Of a stretch of 64,000 nucleotides of DNA, positions 1-11,400 are shown piece after piece. A program made the translations under genes and the position numbers. The stretch comes from Gammaproteobacteria bacterium (GTDB taxonomy: Bacteria > Pseudomonadota > Gammaproteobacteria > Xanthomonadales > Wenzhouxiangellaceae): the NCBI GenBank assembly GCA_021772985.1, contig JAJFKX010000020.1, positions 372,001 to 436,000 on the forward strand, given 5' to 3'. The notes beneath the pieces were generated by a model. It had not been told where the DNA came from, made no database searches, and saw only the letters and a program-made list of their open reading frames with translations. Each line of letters starts with the position of its first letter. Position 1 is the stretch's first letter.

Positions 1-133
1 CAGTGCTGACAAAGTTGCCAATCTTTTCCTGGTTAATCTCAGCGGATTGTTCCGACGTAAATGAGTTTTTGCAGCCTCCCAGCATCAGCAATATGAACAG
101 TATTGCTCTACTTAAGCTATGGTGTCTTTTCAT
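1..133 (-). CDS. N-terminal part of a lipoprotein (runs off the window)
   Basis: Reading the minus strand, an ATG at 133 opens a frame that stays open to the window edge (44 codons). The peptide has a basic start (MKRHH), a hydrophobic stretch and a clear lipobox LGGC followed by KNS, so it is a signal-peptidase-II lipoprotein. An AAAGGAA Shine-Dalgarno lies about 9 bases before the ATG. The mature part seen is too short to identify; function unknown. Confidence 0.7.
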   Translation of the reverse strand, partial: MKRHHSLSRAILFILLMLGGCKNSFTSEQSAEINQEKIGNFVST

Positions 134-173
134 GATGCGCTTGTTTCCTTTCTGGTTATGCAATAGTTGATTG

Positions 174-461
174 TTAAAGCCAATGGAATTGCGATGCTGC
201 ATCCAGTAACGGCGCATTATCTTTGTTATCCAGCTCATTAAGGTCAAACGTTGCGGGACGAGAAAAGTAACGCACATTTTCATAAAACGGTTGGTCTTTG
301 CTTGGTCTGCCCTGCCCTCGCTGATAACGGTTTTTAAAATACTTCGCAGTACAGTGCTGGCTATCTATAAATCAGAACAAGGGATGGTTTTGTTGCTTGC
401 CAAAATGGAATCGGTTTTTTAATCGGGCAAACAGTTGCTCTATTCGTTTGTAAAAACGCAT
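174..461 (-). pseudogene. Decayed ORF, possibly a transposase C-terminal remnant
   Basis: On the minus strand a frame beginning IPAAHMRFYKRIEQLFARLK reads about 30 codons to an in-frame TGA (372-374) and then continues in the same frame for about 65 codons to a TAA at 174-176. The basic helix with IEQLFARLK resembles the C-terminal end of DDE transposases of the IS5/IS1182 type. A stop codon is also found just upstream of the fragment, and there is no terminal inverted repeat that I can see. The second half (KNRYQRGQGRPSKDQPFYEN) I do not recognise. I read it as a gene relic; the transposase identity is a weak inference. Confidence 0.3.
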
Positions 462-690
462 ATGCGCCGCAGGAATTGGCTAATTGATTGACATCGTTAG
501 CAGGTTTTAGCTTTGCTCTTTATGCGGATGGTGATAAGTCAACCTAGAAAATAGATGATATTAATCATATAGTCTATTGATAATAAACATATGTTAGCTT
601 AATTTACACTAAATGTGCTGGCTAATAGTTCATCTATGAAAATAAGCGCTTTGGCTTTAATAACTCACCTAAACACCCTATACTAAATTT
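462..690. promoter_or_regulatory. AT-rich region upstream of the czc operon
   Basis: The stretch holds no gene. It contains an inverted repeat ATGAT-N4-ATCAT at 555-568 that could be an operator, and a TATACT -10-like hexamer at 679-684, only 6 bases before the ATG at 691. No good -35 is placed at 17 bp, so the promoter assignment is tentative. No recognisable MerR or ArsR regulator gene lies next to it. Confidence 0.3.
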
Positions 691-1050
691 ATGCAAACCA
701 AACGGATTTGGATAATTGGATTGTCATTGTGCTTGTTGTCGATGCAACTGAGCGGTTTACACCTGCATGTCAGTATTGACAGTGTTGATGGCACAACACA
801 CCACCCTCACCTGCATCAGGCCGACCCGGATGATCAACATGAAACCGATGTTGATGTGGATCTGACCGGTGCCGGCATTACCTGGAAAAAGTACTCATTC
901 ATATTGTCGTTGCTTAGTTTTGCTCTGCTGGTCATATACCAGATAAGCACTCAAAACCGGGTTTCGCATACTCAACGCCTGTCTGCTTGCGGCAATTGGC
1001 GCTGGCGGCCACCGTTACGTGCCCCACCCCAACCCTTCCTTATCGTATAA
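691..1050 (+). CDS. Small His-rich membrane protein preceding czcC
   Basis: A 119-residue protein with an N-terminal signal-anchor (residues 5-22), a His/Asp-rich segment (HHPHLHQADPDDQHETDVDVD, spread over about residues 37-58) that could bind Zn, Cd or Co, a second hydrophobic helix (about 67-84) and a Pro/Arg-rich tail. Small His-rich proteins of this sort often head heavy-metal RND operons and are thought to help metal handling in the periplasm. It lies 105 bases ahead of czcC in the same direction. There is no Shine-Dalgarno before the ATG; with the TATACT at 679-684 the message could be leaderless. No named family assigned. Confidence 0.6.
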   Translation: MQTKRIWIIGLSLCLLSMQLSGLHLHVSIDSVDGTTHHPHLHQADPDDQHETDVDVDLTGAGITWKKYSFILSLLSFALLVIYQISTQNRVSHTQRLSACGNWRWRPPLRAPPQPFLIV

Positions 1051-1155
1051 ACCATTATCGGTTCAGCCACGGTGTGTCTGAATTGCGGCTAATCAGCCGA
1101 CCCTTAACAGTTACCTAAAAACAGCGCCTGGTCGTGCGCTTTTAGGAGATTAGAT

Positions 1156-2490
1156 ATGTATTTACAGTTTATTCGCGCTTCGGTTGGGTGCTTTGTGTTG
1201 TTGTTAACCGGCATTGGGTCTGCACAGACTGAAAGCCTTGAAACCACCGATCATGCAAAGTATCACCTCGATCATCAGCCACTGGAAACAGGGACGGTGT
1301 TAAATCTGGCTGAGGCTGTTGTGAAAACGCTGAAGAGTAACCCCGGGTTATTGGCTTTTGATCATCAACTCAGCGCCCAGGAAGGCCGAATACTGCAAGC
1401 CAGTTTGGCGCCCAACCCTGAGCTGAACCTGGAGTTTGAAAACTTCCTGGGCACTGGACAGCTGGATGGTATCAGCAACCTGGAAACCACCATTAGCATC
1501 GGTTGGATATTAGAGCGTGGTGTACGTAAACGCAGGGTTGGAGTGGCTTCAGCAGGCGCTTCCATGTTGTCTGCAGAAACTGAAGTATTGCGGTTTAATG
1601 CAGCAGCAGAAACCGCTCGACGGTTTTTAGCGTGCCTGGCTAACCAGGCACGTATCGACAGCAACAAACAGGCAGTAACACTTGCTGAGCAGACTATTGA
1701 CGCGGTGTCCAAACGCGTACAGGCCGGCAGAGCACCGGATGCGGAACTGGCCCGTGCGCAGGCAGAACTGGCCAAGATACAGCTGCAGCTGGAAGATGCT
1801 GAACATGAACTGGTTGCTTCCTATCACCAGCTGGCTAGCCAATGGGGAGTTTTGGAACCTCAATTCAGCATTGTCGAGGGTGAATTATTAAACCTGCCGC
1901 AGACCGATTCATTTGAGGTGTTAAAAACCAGAATCCAACGCAACCCGGACATTGCCAGGTTCTTGTCGCGACAACGCTTAGGTGAAGCTGAGTTGCGCCT
2001 GGCTCAAGCACAACGCAAGCCTAATTGGCGTGTCAATGTCGGGGTACGGCGTTTTGAAGCTTTTAACGATCAAGCCCTGGTTGCCGGTCTGACCATACCG
2101 TTGACTTTCAATAACCGCAATCAGGGGCGGATTATGGAGGCACAGGCAAAAATCACCTACAACAACGCCGCTGCACAGGCGGCAATGATTCAGGCTGAAA
2201 CCGAATTATTTGTGCTGTATCAGGAATTGCAACATAGCTTCCACCGCGTCAAAAAACTGCGTGACGATGTGGTTCCAAGATTGGAAAAAGCATTGACTGA
2301 TACCCGGGAGGCTTACCGTCTCGGTCGCTACAGTTACTTCGAGTGGCAGGTCGTGCAGCAGGATTTGCTGGCTACACGTCAGGAACTGGTTGAAGCCAGT
2401 GCCAATGCACATGCCCATTTAATCGAAATTGAGCGACTTACCGGTATCCAGATAGCACAACCGGTTAATACCATGGGAGAGCCATTATGA
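1156..2490 (+). CDS. czcC: CzcC-like outer-membrane factor of a heavy-metal RND efflux pump
   Basis: TolC-family outer-membrane channel subunit (444 residues, normal length) with a signal peptide (cleavage near residue 23) and the two long alpha-helical hairpin repeats typical of OEP proteins: LNLAEAV opens the first repeat and a second set of Ala/Gln-rich helices follows near residues 270-400. It would form the exit duct joined to CzcB and CzcA across the periplasm. The start has a good AGGAG 8 bases upstream. Its stop overlaps the czcB start by 4 bases (ATGA), so the two are translationally coupled. Substrate within the Co/Zn/Cd or Cu/Ag group cannot be fixed from this subunit. Confidence 0.88.
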   Translation: MYLQFIRASVGCFVLLLTGIGSAQTESLETTDHAKYHLDHQPLETGTVLNLAEAVVKTLKSNPGLLAFDHQLSAQEGRILQASLAPNPELNLEFENFLGTGQLDGISNLETTISIGWILERGVRKRRVGVASAGASMLSAETEVLRFNAAAETARRFLACLANQARIDSNKQAVTLAEQTIDAVSKRVQAGRAPDAELARAQAELAKIQLQLEDAEHELVASYHQLASQWGVLEPQFSIVEGELLNLPQTDSFEVLKTRIQRNPDIARFLSRQRLGEAELRLAQAQRKPNWRVNVGVRRFEAFNDQALVAGLTIPLTFNNRNQGRIMEAQAKITYNNAAAQAAMIQAETELFVLYQELQHSFHRVKKLRDDVVPRLEKALTDTREAYRLGRYSYFEWQVVQQDLLATRQELVEASANAHAHLIEIERLTGIQIAQPVNTMGEPL

Positions 2491-3752
2491 AACCTGTAAT
2501 CAAAGCGGTTAACGGTCTGCCTGTCATGATTCTGATGGCTGTTTTTATGAGTGCTTGTGATGATGTCAAACAGGAGTCTGGCATGACCGGCCAGCATGGA
2601 CATGATGAGCATACTCAAATGGCTGAGCCACTAAAGGGCCTCCATGGTGGGCGATTGCTGAATGACGGTGATTTCACCCTTGAGCTGGCCATTTTCGAAA
2701 CGGGTTTACCACCTGAGTTTCGTGTTTGGGCAACCGAACATGGACAACCGGTTCCACCACACCAGCTTGACCTGCAGATCCGCTTAACCCGTTTAGGCGG
2801 GCGAGTCGATAGCATAAGGTTTGCGCCGGAGGGTGATTATTTGCGCGGTGATACCGTGATTTATGAACCGCATTCTTTTGCGGTCACGGTAGAAGCACGG
2901 TTAAACGGGCAGCAACATTTTTGGGCGTATGACAATTTTGAAGGCCGTACCAGCATCACCACTCATGCCGCTGATGCGTTTGGGATCGAAACCAGTATTG
3001 CCGGCCCTGTTCTGCTGGATGAAACCCTTCAAGTCTATGGACGCATAGAAGCCAATAAGGAAGCGATGCGCTCTGTCAGCGCACGCTTTGCCGGCAGTAT
3101 CCGCTCGGTCAGGTTTTCATTGGGAGACAGTGTTAAGCAGGGTCAGCTATTGGCGATAGTGGAAAGCAATGAAAGCCTCAACACTTACAATATCACAGCC
3201 CCGATCAGCGGCATTATTACCGAACGCAATGCCAATCCGGGCGAACAAACCGGCAACATGCATCTGTTTACCATCATGGATAAATCCACGGTATGGGCAA
3301 AATTATCGTTATTCCCACGTGACCGTGCACAAATAGTTACCGGTGCTTCTGCCAGCATAACACCGGCTATTGGTGGTATCGCTGCGAACGGCATCATCTC
3401 CCAGATAGATATCGTTGCTGATGCCGATCAATCGGTTAAAGCGCTGGTGGTACTGGACAATGCTGATGGGCGGTTTTTGCCCGGCAGCTATGTCACTGCA
3501 CGGGTAAAAGTGGCCGAACACGAAGTGCCATTGGCTGTTCAGCGCAAGGGCTTGCAGTCTTTTCGGGATTTCACAGTGGTCTACGCGCAATTTGGTGAGC
3601 AATACGAAGTACGTATGCTTGAGTTAGGGCGTCAAAATGAGCAGTGGGTTGAAGTACTTGGTGGTTTGGAGCCGGGGACCCGTTATGTGACCGAAAACAG
3701 CTACATCATCAAGGCCGATATAGAAAAAACCGGCGCTTCCCACGATCATTGA
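2487..3752 (+). CDS. czcB: CzcB-like periplasmic adaptor (membrane-fusion protein), lipoprotein
   Basis: RND adaptor of 421 residues. The N-terminus carries a lipobox (FMSAC), so the protein is anchored by lipid rather than by a helix, followed by a His-rich linker (GQHGHDEHTQ). The middle holds the biotinyl-lipoyl-like domain (about residues 190-250, with GDSVKQGQLLA) and beta-barrel segments; the end is again His-containing (ASHDH). Residues 45-150 form an N-terminal extension seen in CzcB-type heavy-metal adaptors. It bridges CzcA and CzcC. The gene starts inside the czcC stop codon and ends 9 bases before czcA. Confidence 0.88.
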   Translation: MKPVIKAVNGLPVMILMAVFMSACDDVKQESGMTGQHGHDEHTQMAEPLKGLHGGRLLNDGDFTLELAIFETGLPPEFRVWATEHGQPVPPHQLDLQIRLTRLGGRVDSIRFAPEGDYLRGDTVIYEPHSFAVTVEARLNGQQHFWAYDNFEGRTSITTHAADAFGIETSIAGPVLLDETLQVYGRIEANKEAMRSVSARFAGSIRSVRFSLGDSVKQGQLLAIVESNESLNTYNITAPISGIITERNANPGEQTGNMHLFTIMDKSTVWAKLSLFPRDRAQIVTGASASITPAIGGIAANGIISQIDIVADADQSVKALVVLDNADGRFLPGSYVTARVKVAEHEVPLAVQRKGLQSFRDFTVVYAQFGEQYEVRMLELGRQNEQWVEVLGGLEPGTRYVTENSYIIKADIEKTGASHDH

Positions 3753-6866
<3,114 letters not shown>

Positions 6867-7177
6867 GATATGGCGGTGGTTCGCCGGAGAGGGAGTAATG
6901 CTGTTCTTGTAACCAAAATTGGCCACGCCTCTAAGCAGGCGTGACCTTATCAGTATTTACCTATATTGATTGGCTTAACCATCCGGCTCAATAATTGGCC
7001 CGAGCCGAACTGAGAAAAATTTCAATAATAAATCAAGCATAAGGTGATCTCCATATTTCATAAAAGCTTGAGCCAATTACATTGCCCAACATTATTTAGC
7101 CCATTGCCTGCGCTTTATCGGTTGGTTCATACTCGTGCTGAAAAAGCTGTTTAGTGCGGCAACACGGCTATATTGGA
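6867..7177. terminator. Intergenic region with a hairpin after czcA
   Basis: A stem CACGCCT / AGGCGTG with a 6-base loop sits at 6924-6943, about 60 bases beyond the czcA stop. There is no U-run behind it, so intrinsic termination is uncertain; it could also serve the convergent SRAP gene. No gene is seen in the remaining 230 bases. Confidence 0.4.
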
Positions 7178-7918
7178 TTATATCGGTAGTTCGTTTGCTG
7201 CGTTATCAAGTGGTTCGATAAGTTTTTTATCATCGAATGATGGATTATTAATGGCTTTGGAGACTTCTGTGGCAGTCATTTCATCGGCAGCTGGTGGGAC
7301 AATTAAATACTCCGCAATCGCTTTAATGGCGGTTAACCAGGTATTCCATTGGTCAGGCTCAATAATAACGGGTGAACGGTGGTGACCAATGTCTTTTAGC
7401 AGCTGGTTCGGTTCGGTAGTGATGATGGTAAAAGATTCGATCACCTGGCCATCATCGGTTACCGATCGATCCCATAGACCGGCAAAAGTGAAAAAAGGCT
7501 GATTTAATGGTGCGACCCGATAAGGTGTTTTGGGTTTGGTGTGCTGGTTCCACTCATAAAACCAGGAGGCCGGGATCAGACAGCGTTGATCACGTTGCCA
7601 GGCACCGCGAAAAGCAGGTTTCTTTTTGATCGTGTCAGAAAAATCCTGGCCAGGCTCACTGCGGCAGTTTGCGGTGCTGTACTTGGGCAAAACTCCCCTG
7701 CCCCAATGCGGCACCAATGGCCAGGTCAGCATATCCAGCCGCCTTTTGCCATCAACCATGCGCACCACCGGGACCCGCTCCCAAACCGGTTTACCGGAGC
7801 GCATATAACTCGGCGGCAGGTTGTAACGCTCAATTCCGCCAGGCAATGGCTCACCAACTGCAGCATAGTATTCGTGCAGTTTCTTGAACAGCGCAATAAT
7901 GGCTAATCTTCCACACAT
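7178..7918 (-). CDS. SRAP-domain (YedK/HMCES-type) abasic-site crosslinking protein
   Basis: The family forms a covalent thiazolidine link between its N-terminal cysteine and abasic sites in single-stranded DNA, shielding them. The start is set by chemistry: the ATG at 7918 gives MCGRLAII, so Cys2 becomes N-terminal after Met removal, while the longer frame (to 7990) would bury it. Other conserved family residues are visible: Asn in TANCRSE, Glu in FYEW and His in GHHRSPVI, matching E. coli YedK Asn75, Glu105 and His160 by position. Length (246 residues) is usual. It stands alone, convergent with czcA; no lexA-type SOS box was recognised upstream. Confidence 0.9.
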   Translation of the reverse strand: MCGRLAIIALFKKLHEYYAAVGEPLPGGIERYNLPPSYMRSGKPVWERVPVVRMVDGKRRLDMLTWPLVPHWGRGVLPKYSTANCRSEPGQDFSDTIKKKPAFRGAWQRDQRCLIPASWFYEWNQHTKPKTPYRVAPLNQPFFTFAGLWDRSVTDDGQVIESFTIITTEPNQLLKDIGHHRSPVIIEPDQWNTWLTAIKAIAEYLIVPPAADEMTATEVSKAINNPSFDDKKLIEPLDNAANELPI

Positions 7919-8447
7919 GTTGTTTATTGTCCCTGTTGTGGCAGTGTAATACTGCCGCAAGAGATATTCATTTAAAAGAATCAACGGCATTTTTCAATGC
8001 CGTTGACCTTAACACGTGACATATATGTCCTGGCGCACGAGTAAGAGTGAGCTGAGTAACATTCCTAGCGCGTGCACAAAAGGATGGGCTGCGTCCATGC
8101 AGATTATCGTGCTTCCTTGTCACGCCCAAAAATGCCCCTTAGGTTGTGCCCCTTGCCGTGGATAGAACATATAAAGGACATTATATAGAACATATATAGA
8201 ACAAACAAGGAAAAGAGATAAATCACCAGCAAAAAAACAAGACAAATCGAGGCTGCCTTAAAGATCAGAATTATTAAGCTGGCTAGTAGTGGAAAAGTCT
8301 GGTGAGGTCGTATTGGGTGCTTGCAGGCATCCATGCCCGCCAACAAACAGCAAATGAAATGTTTGGAATCTGCACTTTCGTATAATTCAAATCCTCATCC
8401 AAACAATGCAATCCGTACTTAAATAATGCCGTCTCTAAAATACGCTG
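7919..8447. other. Intergenic region between the SRAP gene and the Rhs cluster
   Basis: About 530 bases without a convincing gene. It contains one copy of the repeat described at 8122-8169, an AT-rich purine-biased stretch, and a small hydrophobic frame on the minus strand (8104-8346) that overlaps the repeat and has no sign of being translated. The next gene on the right ends at 8448. Confidence 0.5.
8122..8169 (+). repeat. Left copy of the repeat flanking the Rhs pair
   Basis: Begins ACGCCCAAAAATG and ends GTGGATAGAACA. A second copy in the same orientation lies at 17975-18023; the two differ by scattered substitutions and small gaps but share the core AGGTTG and the whole 3' end. No other copy was found in the window. 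Confidence 0.6.
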
Positions 8448-11400
8448 TTAACCGGGTGGTGACGAATGACATCGAGAGTACAGATGCACCGTCCCTGTCA
8501 GTAACTGATTCCAAAAGTCATTAGCTGTATACGTAAATACTGCGTCATAGTCCTTATCTGGTGGCCCAGCAAAAGTGACATGTCGGTCGAACTTGGTCAC
8601 TGTGCCGATATTCGGCTGTGTGACTGATTTAACTCTAAGCCTTCTTCCAAAGTCGTTGCTGAGGACTGAAATGATATTGTCTGAGCCGCATATAAATATC
8701 TCCCTGGGACCATCGTCGATAACATTGAATACCCACAAAAACGATACCACCGTCGAAGTGGAAATGTCATCGGTAATAGTGTAGGTGAAACGGATACGGC
8801 CACCCAGGAAGTCCGGTGGCGGCAGGTAGACTAACTTTGGAGGATCGGTATTGGCAAGATTCAGCAGCGTACCACCGCCGACAGTTGGCTGTGTCACAGC
8901 GGAAATATAGAAGCCTGTCTGTCCTGTATCGTTAGCGGTCAACGCCGAATGCAGCACTTCATAGTTGGGTTGCACAGTGCCCAGCGATACATGATCACTG
9001 ACGGCCAGAAGTTCGGGTACAAATGCCGGCACCGACATGGTTACCACTGCATCTTCGGAAGTTTGTATTCCATCGGTGATGTAGTAGGTAAACGTTACAT
9101 CTCCACCTGGAAAGTCTGGCGGAGGTGTGTAGACAAACGTATCAGGAGGACCTGCTAACTCAAGGTCACCGAATTCAGCAGCGGGAGGCATGAAACCACC
9201 AATCGTAACCCCTGTATTGGGAACATCATTGGCTATCAGTACACCAGCAGGAATGTTATACGCAGGAGCTGGTATGTCGAAAACTATGCTGTCATCGTTG
9301 GCAATAAGCTCGGGAACAAATGCCGGTACCGACATGGTTACCACAGCATTATTGGAAGTTTCTGTTCCATCCGTGATGTAGTATGTAAACGTTACATCCC
9401 CGCCAGGAAAGCCTGCCGGCGGTGTGTAGACAAACGTATCAGGAGGACCTGCTAGTTCAAGCTCACCGAATTCAGCAGCGGGAGGCATGAAGCCACCAAT
9501 CGTAACCCCTGTATTGGGATCATCATTGGCTATCAATACACCAGCAGGAATATTATATGCAGGGGCTGGTGTGTCGAAAACTATTGGGTCATCGTTGGCT
9601 GTCAATATCATTGGATCGGTAACAACCGTAAACACGCCACCATTGATCCAATTACCCCATTCACCGTTAGTGGCTCTGGCGTTGATTTCGATTGAATAAG
9701 AAGTATCCGGAATCAGCCCATTGGTTTGAATACTGTGGGTTGTCGACGGTGGGAAAGCCTGTTCGGAGTACAACAGTTCAGCATTATCATCGCGCCTGAT
9801 ATGCACTTCATAAAAGTCGATGCCATCCGGGTGCGTGGCAGGATCCCATGAGAAGGCTATCAGCGGTGCGGTATCTACTATCTCTAAACCATTTACATTT
9901 ATACCAGCGATAAAACCGGCAAAGCTCGTTACATCTGTGGGTGGATTTAGCGGATTTACTATAACCGTCATTAAGGCCGAAACAACTCCCATACTCCAGC
10001 TGCATTCAATTCTAAAGGTCGTCGTTTCATTCGGCGAGGCCGAAGCTGAACCGGAGGGTATCGTGACTGTACCGGGCCATGGCTCTGCGTTAACAAAACC
10101 GACGCAGCTTCCGGGAGTTGCATTTTGTATATTCCACTCGATTAACGTCGACTCACCCAGATTAATTGTATCCGGGGTAGCTGTCAGTGTAATAACAGGC
10201 TCAGGGTCCGGATTGGCAGTGGGCTCGAATAGGTATAGCACCCAGTCCTGGCCAGTTCGTTCAAACGGTTGGTCACTGGCGGTAGTCACGCTTAGCGTGC
10301 CGGTCTCAACCACTGCTCCGGCTCCCGAGCCAGCGCGAATATCAAACCATTGATAGTCATAGTCACCAGCTTCCAGGAAAACCGTAAAAGCTCCACTCTC
10401 TGGTTGCAGTACCAGGTATTCAACGCCTGCGTTTGCTAACACGTATCCGGTGGAAGACAATCCCTGGTTAGGTATCATTGCCGCCAGGTTACGGACCACT
10501 GAGTTAGCAAAATATACCGTTTGACCCAGCCCAAGGCGTGTCTCCTCAATAATAGGGTCAAAATCAGGGTTACTGTTATCCCCATCTGCCGGCAGCAAGG
10601 TTCTCACCGCATCCATCAGCACCGGGTTATAGCCACGTAGAAACATCTTCCAGGGCCACACTACGCTACACCAATAATCGTTTGAAAGGCCACCACAATT
10701 CAAACCATGATCGGTATCGAACAGCACCGCTTTTTCATTGCCTGGGGGCGGATCATATTGAGGCGGATTTGTTTTCCAACCCGGGTTGGGTTGCAAAGCA
10801 ACCAGATCAGCAGGCCCTTCCATCAGTTCTGCATTGATTACGCCGGCTGTCCCTCCCCAGGTCGAAGTCATCCACACAAGATGTTGCTTGGGGTACTTGG
10901 TAAGCTCTATTTGTTTGATCTGTTCAGCCATCTCGTTCATCCAGGCAAACGTATCCTCGATGGAGATGCTGCCGGTGTTGTCACCACATTCGTTGCAAAC
11001 CTCCCATATGATGTTGTCAAAATCATTCAGCTCTTGAATATAGCGATTAATATAGGCTCTCTGTACCTGCGTTACCTGTGGGTCTATATTGAGCGTATGC
11101 ATCTCTTCGCCGGTACCGTTGCCGTTCAGATCAAGGTTATAACCGCCAAATGTTGAGTTGTTGTTGGGATGAAAAGGATGCCCCAGCCATGGGTTATCGT
11201 TACCGGCACGGCGTTGTTGATGACTCCAGCCCTGAAACAGCATGACACTCACATATAAGCCGCGATCTGCTGCTTGTTGAACTCGCCCCCGAAGCCGATC
11301 AAAATATGCATCGTTAAACCGATTCAGATCGTAAGACCCATCGCCGTTCTTAAGATACGGCATTGGCTGGACTTGATAGCCTGTGGTTCCAGCAAACCCA

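Noticed and set aside
174-461. A functional insertion sequence at the left end
   Set aside because: Only a fragment with an in-frame stop, no terminal inverted repeats and no target-site duplication.
1365-1775. Long antisense frame within czcC
   Set aside because: Shadow of the strongly coding plus strand; no start signal or family features. The same holds for other long antisense frames inside clpA, the modular protein and the C genes.
8104-8346. 80-codon hydrophobic frame on the minus strand
   Set aside because: It runs through the flanking repeat, has no ribosome site and no recognisable protein features beyond AT-driven hydrophobicity.
8998-9600. CRISPR-like or phage repeat array
   Set aside because: The repeats are long, in frame and protein-coding; there are no spacers and no cas genes anywhere in the window.
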